64,000 nt of DNA from Methanocorpusculum labreanum Z (lineage in GTDB: Archaea > Halobacteriota > Methanomicrobia > Methanomicrobiales > Methanocorpusculaceae), in the NCBI RefSeq assembly GCF_000015765.1, contig NC_008942.1:883921-947920 (forward strand), in the 5' to 3' direction. A program made the position numbers and the translations under genes. Shown in pieces: positions 41,257 through 49,267 of this stretch (position 1 is the first letter of the stretch; the number at the start of each line of letters is the position of its first letter). The notes below the pieces were generated by a model. It searched no databases. It was not told the origin of the DNA and saw only the letters and a program-made list of their open reading frames with translations.

Positions 41257-44200
41257 TCACTCAACACTACGTTCAATGACCTTCTTAATATCGAAACCGG
41301 GGGGTAAAGGTTTGAAGCTATTATCTGTCTCATCATATTGATGGGACTGGAATTTACGTAATGCATCAATATCCAAATCACCTGCAAGAAGCGTACAGTT
41401 TGTACCACCTCCGATTTGACCAATATTTCTTTCTTCGTGTTTCTTTGGTTGAATGATCCTAGAACATCCGTATTCAGACGTGTTTGAATAAATCACATAA
41501 CAATGGATATCCCGTACAACGGATTCAAGAATATCCATAAAATAATTCACGTCACGATTCACAGAACAAGCAATCAGGAAGTCTAACTCGGAGCGAAATA
41601 TAGCTCGGTGCTGAATGTCTGCAAGCTCAAAGCAATTATAGATTGTAAACTGATTCCCTCTCCAATTGTAAAGATGATATGTAGAGGTTCCCAAATCCGG
41701 AAGAGAATAACCACACATATTGAGTTCTTTTTCTTCCTGTGGACCGTAATGATTTTTGATTCTAAGGGATACGCAACAGGATTTATATTTATCATTTATC
41801 TGGAATGGAAGGAGAGCGGTTGTCAGATTGAAAGCGATACATTTTTCACTGCCGGTATTGTTCGATGGTGAAGTATCCGGGCTTTTTGTATTATAGATAT
41901 ATTCAAGACCAAATACTAGCCCAATTTGATGTTGTTTTGACCAATGCGTCAATTTTGGTAACCAACGATTTGGAATGGAACATTCTGGGAATATCACCAG
42001 ATCACATTTGTCTTTGACCGCCGAATTTAATGCCTGAGAGATTAACAACCAGCGCTCTAGAGAAATGTTTGGGGGCATTTCCAATGGTTCAAAACTTTGT
42101 CTCAAGTTTTTCTCAGTAATCCGAAGATTTACAAGACCAACCCGAATTTTTTTCAGAGGTTTGTCATCAGAATATATCGTTATTTTTGTTGGATGGACTG
42201 GATTGGGGTTTTCCCCATATTCCATACAGAGATATGGGGTTACCGTAACATGAGAATCATATTGTGAGCCCCAATTATTATACGTCCTTTTGCCAAAAAT
42301 AGAATTTGCTTTCTGCAAATAACAACATAATGGACTATCACTAGTAGAACACGTGCTCTTTGAACACTCAGTAAGATGGTTTTCACTCTTGAGATTTTTC
42401 AAAGCAAAAAATAGTTGATATTCGTAAAGATGAATAAATCGTGGAGTTGTATCCAGCTTTTGATTATCCAATTCTAAAAAGTTTAAAGAATCCGTATTGA
42501 ATACATCAACATCAAATAAATCTCCATCATAATTTTCCAGATAGTTGAGTAGTGGATATATCACATAATGTTGCGGAAAAAGATTCGTGGCACGAAATGA
42601 ATCAATGATATATTTTATAATGAGAGCTTCGGAGAATTCGTTATGAGTTGATTGGAGATATTTTTTCAGAATTGAAGATATTTTCTTCGCAAATTTATCC
42701 CGACTATCCCCGTCAAAGAGGGCGAGAGGTTGAAACATAGAGTATAGAAGATATTTTTGTAAAGTATCCTGAATGTTATTGGACAATTCATCCAAGATCA
42801 TTTTTTCACTTTTATTTATTTCCTCCTTTCCGTCCTTATTCACAGGATTGAAATCACTTGATGGTTTAAGATGGGCAATGTGCTCTAAAAGTTCACCACT
42901 CACGGCAAATAATTCATCCTCCTGCTCTTGTTTTTTGGAAAACAACAAGATACTAAACATCTTTTCCCATACACGCATATAGGTGAGATAGTTATTTCCC
43001 CGCAAATCATTGAACATGTTTTTTGTGAGTGCCCCTATTTTTTCAATCGGTTTGCTGCACAGAGAGATATGTGATATCTGTTTTGAGAGAACAATGGCTA
43101 GTTTCGAATCGTCAATCACTAATTTCTGTAGATTACGCAGTTTGTTTGTTGAACCATCAGAAAACACTAATTGATGCATTCCTGTGTCTTGTGTGTCAAT
43201 AATTGACTCTTCCGGCAAATATTGAAACACACTAACATTTTCTTTAATTTTTTTCTTAAATAATCTCAATATTGCCGTAGAGTGGTTTGGATCTACATGA
43301 TAAAGCATTACTTTGTTATTTTGGACCGCAATGCGTGAATTTGTAAATCTGCTATCATTTAATCTGTATTCTTTATCACCGCTAATTTCAGAAATTTTAT
43401 AATTTAATGTAAGTTGTACATCTCGCGTTTTTGGTTCGGATATAAGTCCGCTATCTACAAGATATTTTTTGATTATTTCCTCTTTTGAAGGTGAATCATT
43501 ATCATTTACTTTATCTTTTGTGTTATATTGCGTTCGGGCAAATACGAAAATACAATCATCAACATATCTCCCGTAATATCTTGGAGAGACATCCTTTATT
43601 ACTGCCTTATCAAATTCTTTGAGATGCCAATTAGCTAAAATTCCCGATGAAAATAGACCTATTGGCAGAAATTTATTTATTTCTCTGTCTTTAATAGTAC
43701 GGTTTGTAACTGAGATATAATTCTTAACTATCTCGAAGTATTTCTCATGAATCCGTAACAGGATGTTAGTTAAAAACAAGTTTGTTTGTAAATTGCCTTT
43801 GAAAGTTGCTTCTTCTGATTTTTTGGTGATATGTGCCTCAATCTCCCCAAAATCACCTTCAATATGATAATAGAATTGCTTGAAATCAAGGGTAAGAATA
43901 TCTACTATTTCATTATTTTCTATAGCTTTATTTGCAAAATCTAATGCCTTATTTTGCCAAAAGGCATATTGTTTGCCATAAATTTTCATCAGATGACTGC
44001 TCGTATCTTTGTTTTTTCTTTCACAAAGATTTTCATGAACACGATTTCCAAAACAACAATCACCTAGTTCCTCATCAAGGTATGCTCCAACCTTCATAAT
44101 CCAGAGGACATCCAGCATATGAAGCGGGATCGGCATGTCAATATAATAATTAAGACCATGCCAGTAATAAATTTCAGAAGAAACTACATTTGAGAGTCCA

Positions 44201-44511
44201 TAAATCTCGGTATTCTCAGCATTCTTTATTGCTTCTTTATTACGATACGGTGAAACTGATTTGGGAAGAACATAAAATGAAATTTGATTTATCCAGTCAT
44301 CAATAACTTTCTTTAATTCATCTGAAATTGAGATTTCAGGTGCTGTTATACATTCGAATATTTTAAGGAGCTTGTCTTTCTCTGCAGAATCATATTCATA
44401 CAAAGCAAGTTTCTTTTTTAAGAAGAGGTCGGAATTATAGTAAACTGCCTGTTTAAGTTTCCTATATACAGTATTATATAGTATATTGTTTAATGTTTCG
44501 GGAGATGTCAC
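41257..44511 (-). CDS. Reverse transcriptase fused to nitrilase-like domain (DRT type 1-like)
   Basis: 1084 residues. Reverse-transcriptase motif A is ILTLDFKQFYYHI (D209), motif B LPIGLFSSGILANWHLKEFD (282-301) and motif C RYVDDCIFVF (Y316-V-D318-D319). A helical middle of about 400 residues follows, with a Cys cluster (C717, C721, C729, C730). The C-terminal domain (about 785-1084) carries the Glu-Lys-Cys nitrilase triad: E843 in VIFPECSIP, K919 in LRIKNHYGP, C960 in IYNCFELADIQHR. RT plus C-terminal nitrilase is the layout of bacterial defence-associated RT type 1 (UG1) and relatives. No group II intron, retron RNA or CRISPR is next to it. Archaeal members are unusual. Confidence 0.88.
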   Translation of the reverse strand: MTSPETLNNILYNTVYRKLKQAVYYNSDLFLKKKLALYEYDSAEKDKLLKIFECITAPEISISDELKKVIDDWINQISFYVLPKSVSPYRNKEAIKNAENTEIYGLSNVVSSEIYYWHGLNYYIDMPIPLHMLDVLWIMKVGAYLDEELGDCCFGNRVHENLCERKNKDTSSHLMKIYGKQYAFWQNKALDFANKAIENNEIVDILTLDFKQFYYHIEGDFGEIEAHITKKSEEATFKGNLQTNLFLTNILLRIHEKYFEIVKNYISVTNRTIKDREINKFLPIGLFSSGILANWHLKEFDKAVIKDVSPRYYGRYVDDCIFVFARTQYNTKDKVNDNDSPSKEEIIKKYLVDSGLISEPKTRDVQLTLNYKISEISGDKEYRLNDSRFTNSRIAVQNNKVMLYHVDPNHSTAILRLFKKKIKENVSVFQYLPEESIIDTQDTGMHQLVFSDGSTNKLRNLQKLVIDDSKLAIVLSKQISHISLCSKPIEKIGALTKNMFNDLRGNNYLTYMRVWEKMFSILLFSKKQEQEDELFAVSGELLEHIAHLKPSSDFNPVNKDGKEEINKSEKMILDELSNNIQDTLQKYLLYSMFQPLALFDGDSRDKFAKKISSILKKYLQSTHNEFSEALIIKYIIDSFRATNLFPQHYVIYPLLNYLENYDGDLFDVDVFNTDSLNFLELDNQKLDTTPRFIHLYEYQLFFALKNLKSENHLTECSKSTCSTSDSPLCCYLQKANSIFGKRTYNNWGSQYDSHVTVTPYLCMEYGENPNPVHPTKITIYSDDKPLKKIRVGLVNLRITEKNLRQSFEPLEMPPNISLERWLLISQALNSAVKDKCDLVIFPECSIPNRWLPKLTHWSKQHQIGLVFGLEYIYNTKSPDTSPSNNTGSEKCIAFNLTTALLPFQINDKYKSCCVSLRIKNHYGPQEEKELNMCGYSLPDLGTSTYHLYNWRGNQFTIYNCFELADIQHRAIFRSELDFLIACSVNRDVNYFMDILESVVRDIHCYVIYSNTSEYGCSRIIQPKKHEERNIGQIGGGTNCTLLAGDLDIDALRKFQSHQYDETDNSFKPLPPGFDIKKVIERSVE

Positions 44512-44581
44512 ATATATTTCATTTGTGCATAAGACGATAAATGTGATTCCACAAAAATGAGATAAAATATCTTCTTAATCC

Positions 44582-44645
44582 AAAAAATAGGATCTCTCCA
44601 CCGCGGGACGCTCCGCGCCGAAGTCGCGTCCCCGCACCCAAAAAT
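44582..44645 (+). repeat. Dispersed repeat A copy
   Basis: AAAAAATAGGATCTCTCCACC, stem GGGACGC / GCGTCCC, then CCGCACCCAAAAAT. Nearly identical to copy 13001. On the minus strand it is a hairpin with a T-run, 70 bases upstream of the RT start. Confidence 0.85.
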
Positions 44646-44699
44646 CAGAAAAGAGATTCTTTTCTCCGCCCCTGTCCCCCCTTTTCGTGAATTTCGTTG

Positions 44700-44752
44700 G
44701 CGGGTTGGACGCTGAAAGCGGCCGACCTCAGCCGAGCAAACCGAAGGTTTGC
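44700..44752 (+). repeat. Repeat B unit
   Basis: GCGGGTTGGACGCTGAAAGC, GGCCGACCTCAGCCGA, hairpin GCAAACC-gaa-GGTTTGC (44736-44752). A clear full unit of head plus hairpin. Confidence 0.85.
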
Positions 44753-44865
44753 GTGTTGGTGGATTTGGTGTGGGGGACGGGGGAGGGTACTACATGGAGT
44801 CCGTCCAATGGATATTTTTCTTTTCGTGTTTTCGTGTGTTTTTCGTGCATTTCGTGTGATGAGCG

Positions 44866-44918
44866 GGGTGGACGCTGAAAGCGGTCGACCTCAGCTGAGC
44901 AAGGCAAATGCCTTGCGA
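44866..44918 (+). repeat. Repeat B unit
   Basis: GGGGTGGACGCTGAAAGCGG, TCGACCTCAGCTGA, hairpin GCAAGGC-aaat-GCCTTGC (44899-44916), then GA. Same head as 44700 with a different but still perfectly pairing stem. Confidence 0.85.
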
Positions 44919-44983
44919 GAATGCGCCCATAAAAAAGAATCCCATACACGAAATCGAAGTACACCCAAAAAACGAAACCTAAC

Positions 44984-45280
44984 TTACCTGCAGTTTATGA
45001 CCTCATCCTCGGTCACGACATAATCCATCCGGGCGTCGTATGCTTCCATCGGGATCAAGTCGACCTCCTGACAGGCATACGCCATCCCAATCCTTGGGAT
45101 AGCCGGATGGCTCGCAAAAAAGCGGTCATAGTATCCCGCACCATATCCCAGCCTGTGACCCTTTCGGTCGAACCCCACCCTCGGGACGACGAAGGTTTTC
45201 CCTTCTTCCAGAAGGCAGTTCACACAATCATCTCTGATCCGCACACCTTCAATCTGATCAACCTGATCATCAAAGGTCGT
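44984..45280 (-). pseudogene. Remnant of 5-formyltetrahydrofolate cyclo-ligase
   Basis: The frame contains CLLEEGKTFVVPRVGFDRKG then HRLGYGAGYYDRFFASHP and ends MDYVVTEDEVINCR. GFDRKGHRLGYGxGYYDRF is the ATP/folate signature of the family. The normal protein has about 180-200 residues; here the N-terminal half is missing and GKTFVVPR joins directly to VGFDRKG, so about 50-60 internal residues are also lost. A GTG at 45244 could start an 86-residue product, but it would lack most of the active site. Confidence 0.65.
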
Positions 45281-45351
45281 TTACTTCGTCGTCAACCCGC
45301 AAATACCATTATCTTATACCAACAAATAATACAGAACACAACGAGTTGAAA

Positions 45352-45711
45352 ATGTCGGATTATCGAGTGACGCTGGAGGCAGGATGGACGGTAAAAGATG
45401 TTGAGTCCGTTCAGGATGCCATTGGAATAGCCGTGAGTGAAGCAGGAAAACGTCTTCACCCGTCAGCAAAATTTGTTGACGTGGATGTGATGAACATGCC
45501 CTGTCCATACTGTGGAAAAGAGATCAATACCGCTCTGGTGATCGCGAGAACGGGCCTCGTTGGTCTTCTTCTTTCCATGAAGGTCTTCAAAGCCGAAAAC
45601 CCGGAGCACGCAGTACACATTGCCAAATCGGTGATAGGCAGAGCACTGCGTGACGTGTCTCTTTCGACCTATTCCGTAGAACTTATCGAAGGTGATGAAA
45701 TTGCCGAGTGA
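45352..45711 (+). CDS. DUF555 (UPF0212) family protein
   Basis: 119 residues, start ATG 45352. The archaeal family is uncharacterised. [20 protein letters not shown] and the zinc-knuckle-like [18 protein letters not shown] are typical. TCTTATACC at about 45312 may be the TATA box. The next gene begins one base after its stop, so it leads an operon with the PfkB kinase, Dph6 and DUF2070 genes. Confidence 0.85.
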   Translation: MSDYRVTLEAGWTVKDVESVQDAIGIAVSEAGKRLHPSAKFVDVDVMNMPCPYCGKEINTALVIARTGLVGLLLSMKVFKAENPEHAVHIAKSVIGRALRDVSLSTYSVELIEGDEIAE

Positions 45712-45712
45712 A

Positions 45713-46591
45713 ATGATCTCGGTCTCCGGGCATCTCTGCGTAGATTACATCATAACGGTGGATGAGTATCCCCCTATCGGCGAATCAAGAAGGGTCTCGG
45801 AACGCAGGATATACTTCGGCGGCGGGGCGGCAAACATCGCAGCAGGCATCGCAAGACTCGGGGGTCAGGCCGAACTCATCTGTGCGGTCGGATGTGACTT
45901 CCCGGGCAGTGAATATGAAAAATATCTGGAAGAACTCGGCGTGAAAACGACGGTGTTTCAAAGTGAAAAAAACAGTTCGACCGCGTTCATGGTGAACAAT
46001 GCCGCCGGAGACCAGGTGACCTACTTCGAATGGGGGGCCGGCGAAGCCTTTGCCCGGGCAACCCCGCCGAAATGCGAGTTTGTCCATATGGCCACCGGAG
46101 ACGCCGCCTTCAATATCAATATCGCAAAACAGGCGGAGTTTGCCTCGCTCGATCCGGGCCAGGACGTAAAATACTATACTGCCGACGATCTCACAACCCT
46201 TCTTGGCGAGATCGACATGCTCATCTGCAACAATTATGAGATAGATATCATAAAAGAGACCCTTTCCTGCAGCGAAAAAGACATTCTCGATTCGGTGCCG
46301 TTTACCATCATCACTCATGGAAAAGCAGGCAGCAGTCTCTACTTCGATGGAAAAACCGAACAGATTCCGGCGGTTTTTGTCGAAGCAAAGGATCCGACCG
46401 GCGCAGGAGATGCATACCGGGCAGGGTTTTTCACCGCATGGAAAAAGGGATATGACCCGGTCACCTGCGCAAAGATCGGCGCAGTCACCTCGTCGTTTGT
46501 CGTGGAAATGATCGGGACGCAGACCAACCTTCCCGACTGGAAACGGATGGCAGAACGCTACAAAACCGCGTTTGGAAAACTGGAGCCGTAA
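45713..46591 (+). CDS. PfkB-family sugar or nucleoside kinase
   Basis: 292 residues. Motifs: GHLCVDYIITVDEYPPIGES start, YFGGGAANIAAGIARLG (substrate site) and the C-terminal signature DPTGAGDAYRAGFFTAW with the catalytic Asp. In archaea, members of this size include nucleoside kinases and ribokinase-like enzymes; the substrate is not certain. The frame extends to a GTG at 45692, but the ATG at 45713 directly after the DUF555 stop gives the usual N-terminus. It overlaps the next gene by one base. Confidence 0.88.
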   Translation: MISVSGHLCVDYIITVDEYPPIGESRRVSERRIYFGGGAANIAAGIARLGGQAELICAVGCDFPGSEYEKYLEELGVKTTVFQSEKNSSTAFMVNNAAGDQVTYFEWGAGEAFARATPPKCEFVHMATGDAAFNINIAKQAEFASLDPGQDVKYYTADDLTTLLGEIDMLICNNYEIDIIKETLSCSEKDILDSVPFTIITHGKAGSSLYFDGKTEQIPAVFVEAKDPTGAGDAYRAGFFTAWKKGYDPVTCAKIGAVTSSFVVEMIGTQTNLPDWKRMAERYKTAFGKLEP

Positions 46592-47247
46592 TGAGCTGGG
46601 CAGCACTGACTTCGGGAGGGAAGGACTCGATCCTTGCGGTACAAAAAGCGATCGACGCCGGCATGCAGGTCACACATCTGGTCACGGTCGTTCCGGAAAA
46701 TACCGAGTCGTACATGTTCCACTCGGCAAATCTCAAGGCGGTCCCCGTAATGGCGGCCCGCTGCGGGGCCGAGTATGTGGAAATACGATCGAAAGGCGTC
46801 AAGGAACAGGAGGTCGAAGACCTTGAAAAGGGTCTTGCGGATCTCGGTGTCGAGGGAATCATCGTCGGGGCTATCGAATCCGAGTATCAGCGGTCGAGAG
46901 TCGCCGCGGTCTGTGACCGGCTTGGTCTGAAGCTTTTTGCTCCGCTCTGGAAAATGGACCCTCTCACTCTTATGCACGAAGTGGCGTCCCGTCTCGATGC
47001 TGTAATCGTCGTCTGCGCCGCTGACGGGCTCGGCGACAACGTGCTCGGGAAAAAGATCGATGAAAAACTGATCGATGTTCTGCTTGCCGTCCATAAATCC
47101 AGACGGATCCATCTCGCCGGAGAGGGCGGGGAGTATGAATCGCTCGTGCTGAATGCACCCTGCTTTTCAGAGCCGATACATTGTTCCGAGATGAAGTTCA
47201 GCTATGAAGGCCTTCGCGGCGAAGTCATGATCGAGAGGTTCTGGTAA
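46591..47247 (+). CDS. Diphthine-ammonia ligase-like ATP pyrophosphatase
   Basis: 218 residues. The PP-loop SGGKDS (8-13), the archaeal-specific GAIESEYQRSRV and the GEGGEYESLVLNAP signature match the Dph6 family, which amidates diphthine on elongation factor 2 in the last step of diphthamide synthesis. It starts inside the kinase stop (TAATG) and ends one base before the DUF2070 ATG, so translation is coupled. Confidence 0.9.
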   Translation: MSWAALTSGGKDSILAVQKAIDAGMQVTHLVTVVPENTESYMFHSANLKAVPVMAARCGAEYVEIRSKGVKEQEVEDLEKGLADLGVEGIIVGAIESEYQRSRVAAVCDRLGLKLFAPLWKMDPLTLMHEVASRLDAVIVVCAADGLGDNVLGKKIDEKLIDVLLAVHKSRRIHLAGEGGEYESLVLNAPCFSEPIHCSEMKFSYEGLRGEVMIERFW

Positions 47248-47248
47248 C

Positions 47249-48979
47249 ATGAAACGCGAAGTAAAAACCGAATCATTGACCAAATATCTCTTCGATGCAC
47301 CGAAATGGGGATTGTCTCTTGGATTGATAATCCTACTCGGCCTAATCGCCGACGGAGTAGGGTTTCTCTTCACCGGCAAGATCTGGTGGTTTGGATTTGC
47401 CTTCTCGATCCCCGGCGTCGCTGCGCTGATCCTCACCAAACCATTCGTAAGCGCGACCGCCCGACAGGAGTTCACATGGAACCGGTCCGGCCTTTTGGCA
47501 CTCGCGTCAGAAGTATTCATGCTTCTGTGGATGATCACCGCTCTGTTCCTTGGCGTAGGCTTTGCCTATGTCTTCGGCGTCGGATTCATCCTCGCGATCA
47601 GGCTCGTGGTTCTCGCCGCCGTAGCGGATTACCGGTTCGGGCGGATGTATGCGCCGGCCGCCATCCAGACATTCGCGGGAGCGATCGTTGGAGTCTGGTA
47701 CTTCGGTCCGGGATTCATCATTCCGGTCGTCGTTTCGATCGTGGTATTCTCAGTAGGTGTCATCGTATTTTTACTACTGTTCGATCTGCCGATGAAACGG
47801 ACGAGCGGGGTCGGTGCGATGCACTTCGTCAATGCATTCCTTGCCCATCTGACGAACGGATCAAACGACATGGAGGAGTATTTCCATCACATCAGCGAGT
47901 ATGTCTCGGTCCCGGAAACGACGTTCTTCTTCAAGCGTGCCGGCAAACCGGATGTCTGGTTCGTCATCCCGAACCTGCACCCGGGTCCGATGGCTGAGAT
48001 CGGCGGCAGTAATTTCCCGAAGATCCTGCACGATGTTTTTGCCGACGATGCGGTCGTACTCGTTTCCCACGGATGCGCAAGTCATGATCTGAACCTGATC
48101 TCCAACCGCGAAACAAAAAGCATAACAAAAGCGATCCGCGAAAGTCTGGATTCGGTCACGTATACGGGACTTGCAAGCCGCCCGGTGCGAACGAGTTTTG
48201 GCACGGTTTCAATCCTTTCGCAGAGATTCGGCGACTCTCTTCTGATGATCACGACACGATCTCCCGAGATGACGGAGGATATGGACTACTCGATCGGCCG
48301 GATCGTCATGGGAGAGAGTAAAGGAAGATACGAAAATATCGGATTCGTTGATGCCCACAACTGTATGACGGCGGTCACCAACATCATTTACCCCTCGACC
48401 AAAACCGGAAACGAGTTCATCTCCGGAGCGGACGAGGCGATGAACAAAATGCTGGATGCCGAGATGCTGCCGTTCTGTGTTGGAGCGGCACAGGTCATCC
48501 CGCCTTTCGGACGAGGCGAAGGATTCGCCGACATGGGAATCATTGCGATGGTGACCGAGGTCGGCGGCGTAAAAACGGCGTATGTCCTGTTTGACGGGAA
48601 CAATGTTCACTTGGGCGTCAGAGAGATCCTGCAGAACGCGGTCCTGGGACTCGGGATTGACGAGGTCGAGATCCTGACCACCGATTCGCATGTGGTGAAC
48701 TCGGTCTCCGGCAGAAACCCGATCGGTGATGCAGTTTCACCAAGCGAAATCATCCCGTATGTCGCAGAAGCGGTCTTAAAGGCGGTCGAAGATCTCTCCA
48801 CGGCATCGGGAGGCGCCGCCACCAACATGTGCGAGGAGGTAGAAGTGTTCGGTCCCTCAAGGATCGTTCAGCTGACTTCGACGGTAAACGCCATCGTGAC
48901 AAACCTGCTCCCCCTCTCGACACTTCTGCTGACCACGGCATTTCTGCTGATCATGGTCGTCTGCATGATCGTGCTGTAA
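47249..48979 (+). CDS. DUF2070 family membrane protein
   Basis: 576 residues: six or more membrane helices in the first 180 residues, a large cytoplasmic or external domain with the conserved VIPNLHPGPMAEIGGSNFPK motif and LVSHGCASHDLNLISN, and a single C-terminal helix (LLPLSTLLLTTAFLLIMVVC). The family is archaeal and uncharacterised; the HPGP and SHGCxSHDLN patches look like metal-binding or catalytic sites. Last gene of the 45352-48979 operon. Confidence 0.88.
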   Translation: MKREVKTESLTKYLFDAPKWGLSLGLIILLGLIADGVGFLFTGKIWWFGFAFSIPGVAALILTKPFVSATARQEFTWNRSGLLALASEVFMLLWMITALFLGVGFAYVFGVGFILAIRLVVLAAVADYRFGRMYAPAAIQTFAGAIVGVWYFGPGFIIPVVVSIVVFSVGVIVFLLLFDLPMKRTSGVGAMHFVNAFLAHLTNGSNDMEEYFHHISEYVSVPETTFFFKRAGKPDVWFVIPNLHPGPMAEIGGSNFPKILHDVFADDAVVLVSHGCASHDLNLISNRETKSITKAIRESLDSVTYTGLASRPVRTSFGTVSILSQRFGDSLLMITTRSPEMTEDMDYSIGRIVMGESKGRYENIGFVDAHNCMTAVTNIIYPSTKTGNEFISGADEAMNKMLDAEMLPFCVGAAQVIPPFGRGEGFADMGIIAMVTEVGGVKTAYVLFDGNNVHLGVREILQNAVLGLGIDEVEILTTDSHVVNSVSGRNPIGDAVSPSEIIPYVAEAVLKAVEDLSTASGGAATNMCEEVEVFGPSRIVQLTSTVNAIVTNLLPLSTLLLTTAFLLIMVVCMIVL

Positions 48980-48996
48980 AGAAAAAAAGAAAAAAA

Positions 48997-49224
48997 TTAT
49001 TTTTCTGCAGGTTCGACATCGATCGCACAGGAACTTCTTCTGATCCTCGGCATCGATGCGAGCTTGTTTTCATATTTATCGCAGGTGAATCCTGATTTCG
49101 GCATGGGATCGGGAAGAACAACACCCAGTTTGCAGGTGATACGATAGTTGTAAAAATCCCGCTCTTTGTCGTAGGTATATTCATGAGAATCCATATGCAG
49201 ACAGGTTAAACAAGGAACAACCAT
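48997..49224 (-). CDS. Small cysteine-containing protein
   Basis: 75 residues from the ATG at 49224. Contains VVPCLTCLHMDSHEYTYDKE, then CKLG and FTCDKYENK, i.e. C-x2-C and two further Cys that could bind zinc or an iron-sulfur cluster. No family recognised. It is convergent with DUF2070 and divergent from uvrC. A run of T/A (48980-49010) follows its stop and could terminate both genes. A longer start at 49293 would overlap uvrC. Confidence 0.55.
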   Translation of the reverse strand: MVVPCLTCLHMDSHEYTYDKERDFYNYRITCKLGVVLPDPMPKSGFTCDKYENKLASMPRIRRSSCAIDVEPAEK

Positions 49225-49267
49225 ATGATTAAAGATACATTCACCCCCATACATTAACCTGCCGAAA

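Larger units (their letters stand above)
44512..44983. other. Repeat-rich spacer upstream of the RT gene
   Basis: Holds repeat A copy 44582-44645, two B units (44700-44752, 44866-44916), and a short repeat-C fragment near 44940-44965. The AT-rich first 70 bases should carry the RT promoter. No gene. Confidence 0.65.

Noticed and set aside
41257-44511. Group II intron or retron reverse transcriptase
   Set aside because: No intron maturase domain, no intron RNA domain V pattern or msr/msd-like structure seen next to it, and the nitrilase-like C-terminus fits defence RTs.
46558-47112. 184-codon minus-strand frame opposite the Dph6-like gene
   Set aside because: Antisense shadow; the plus frame has the PP-loop and coupled overlaps with both neighbours.
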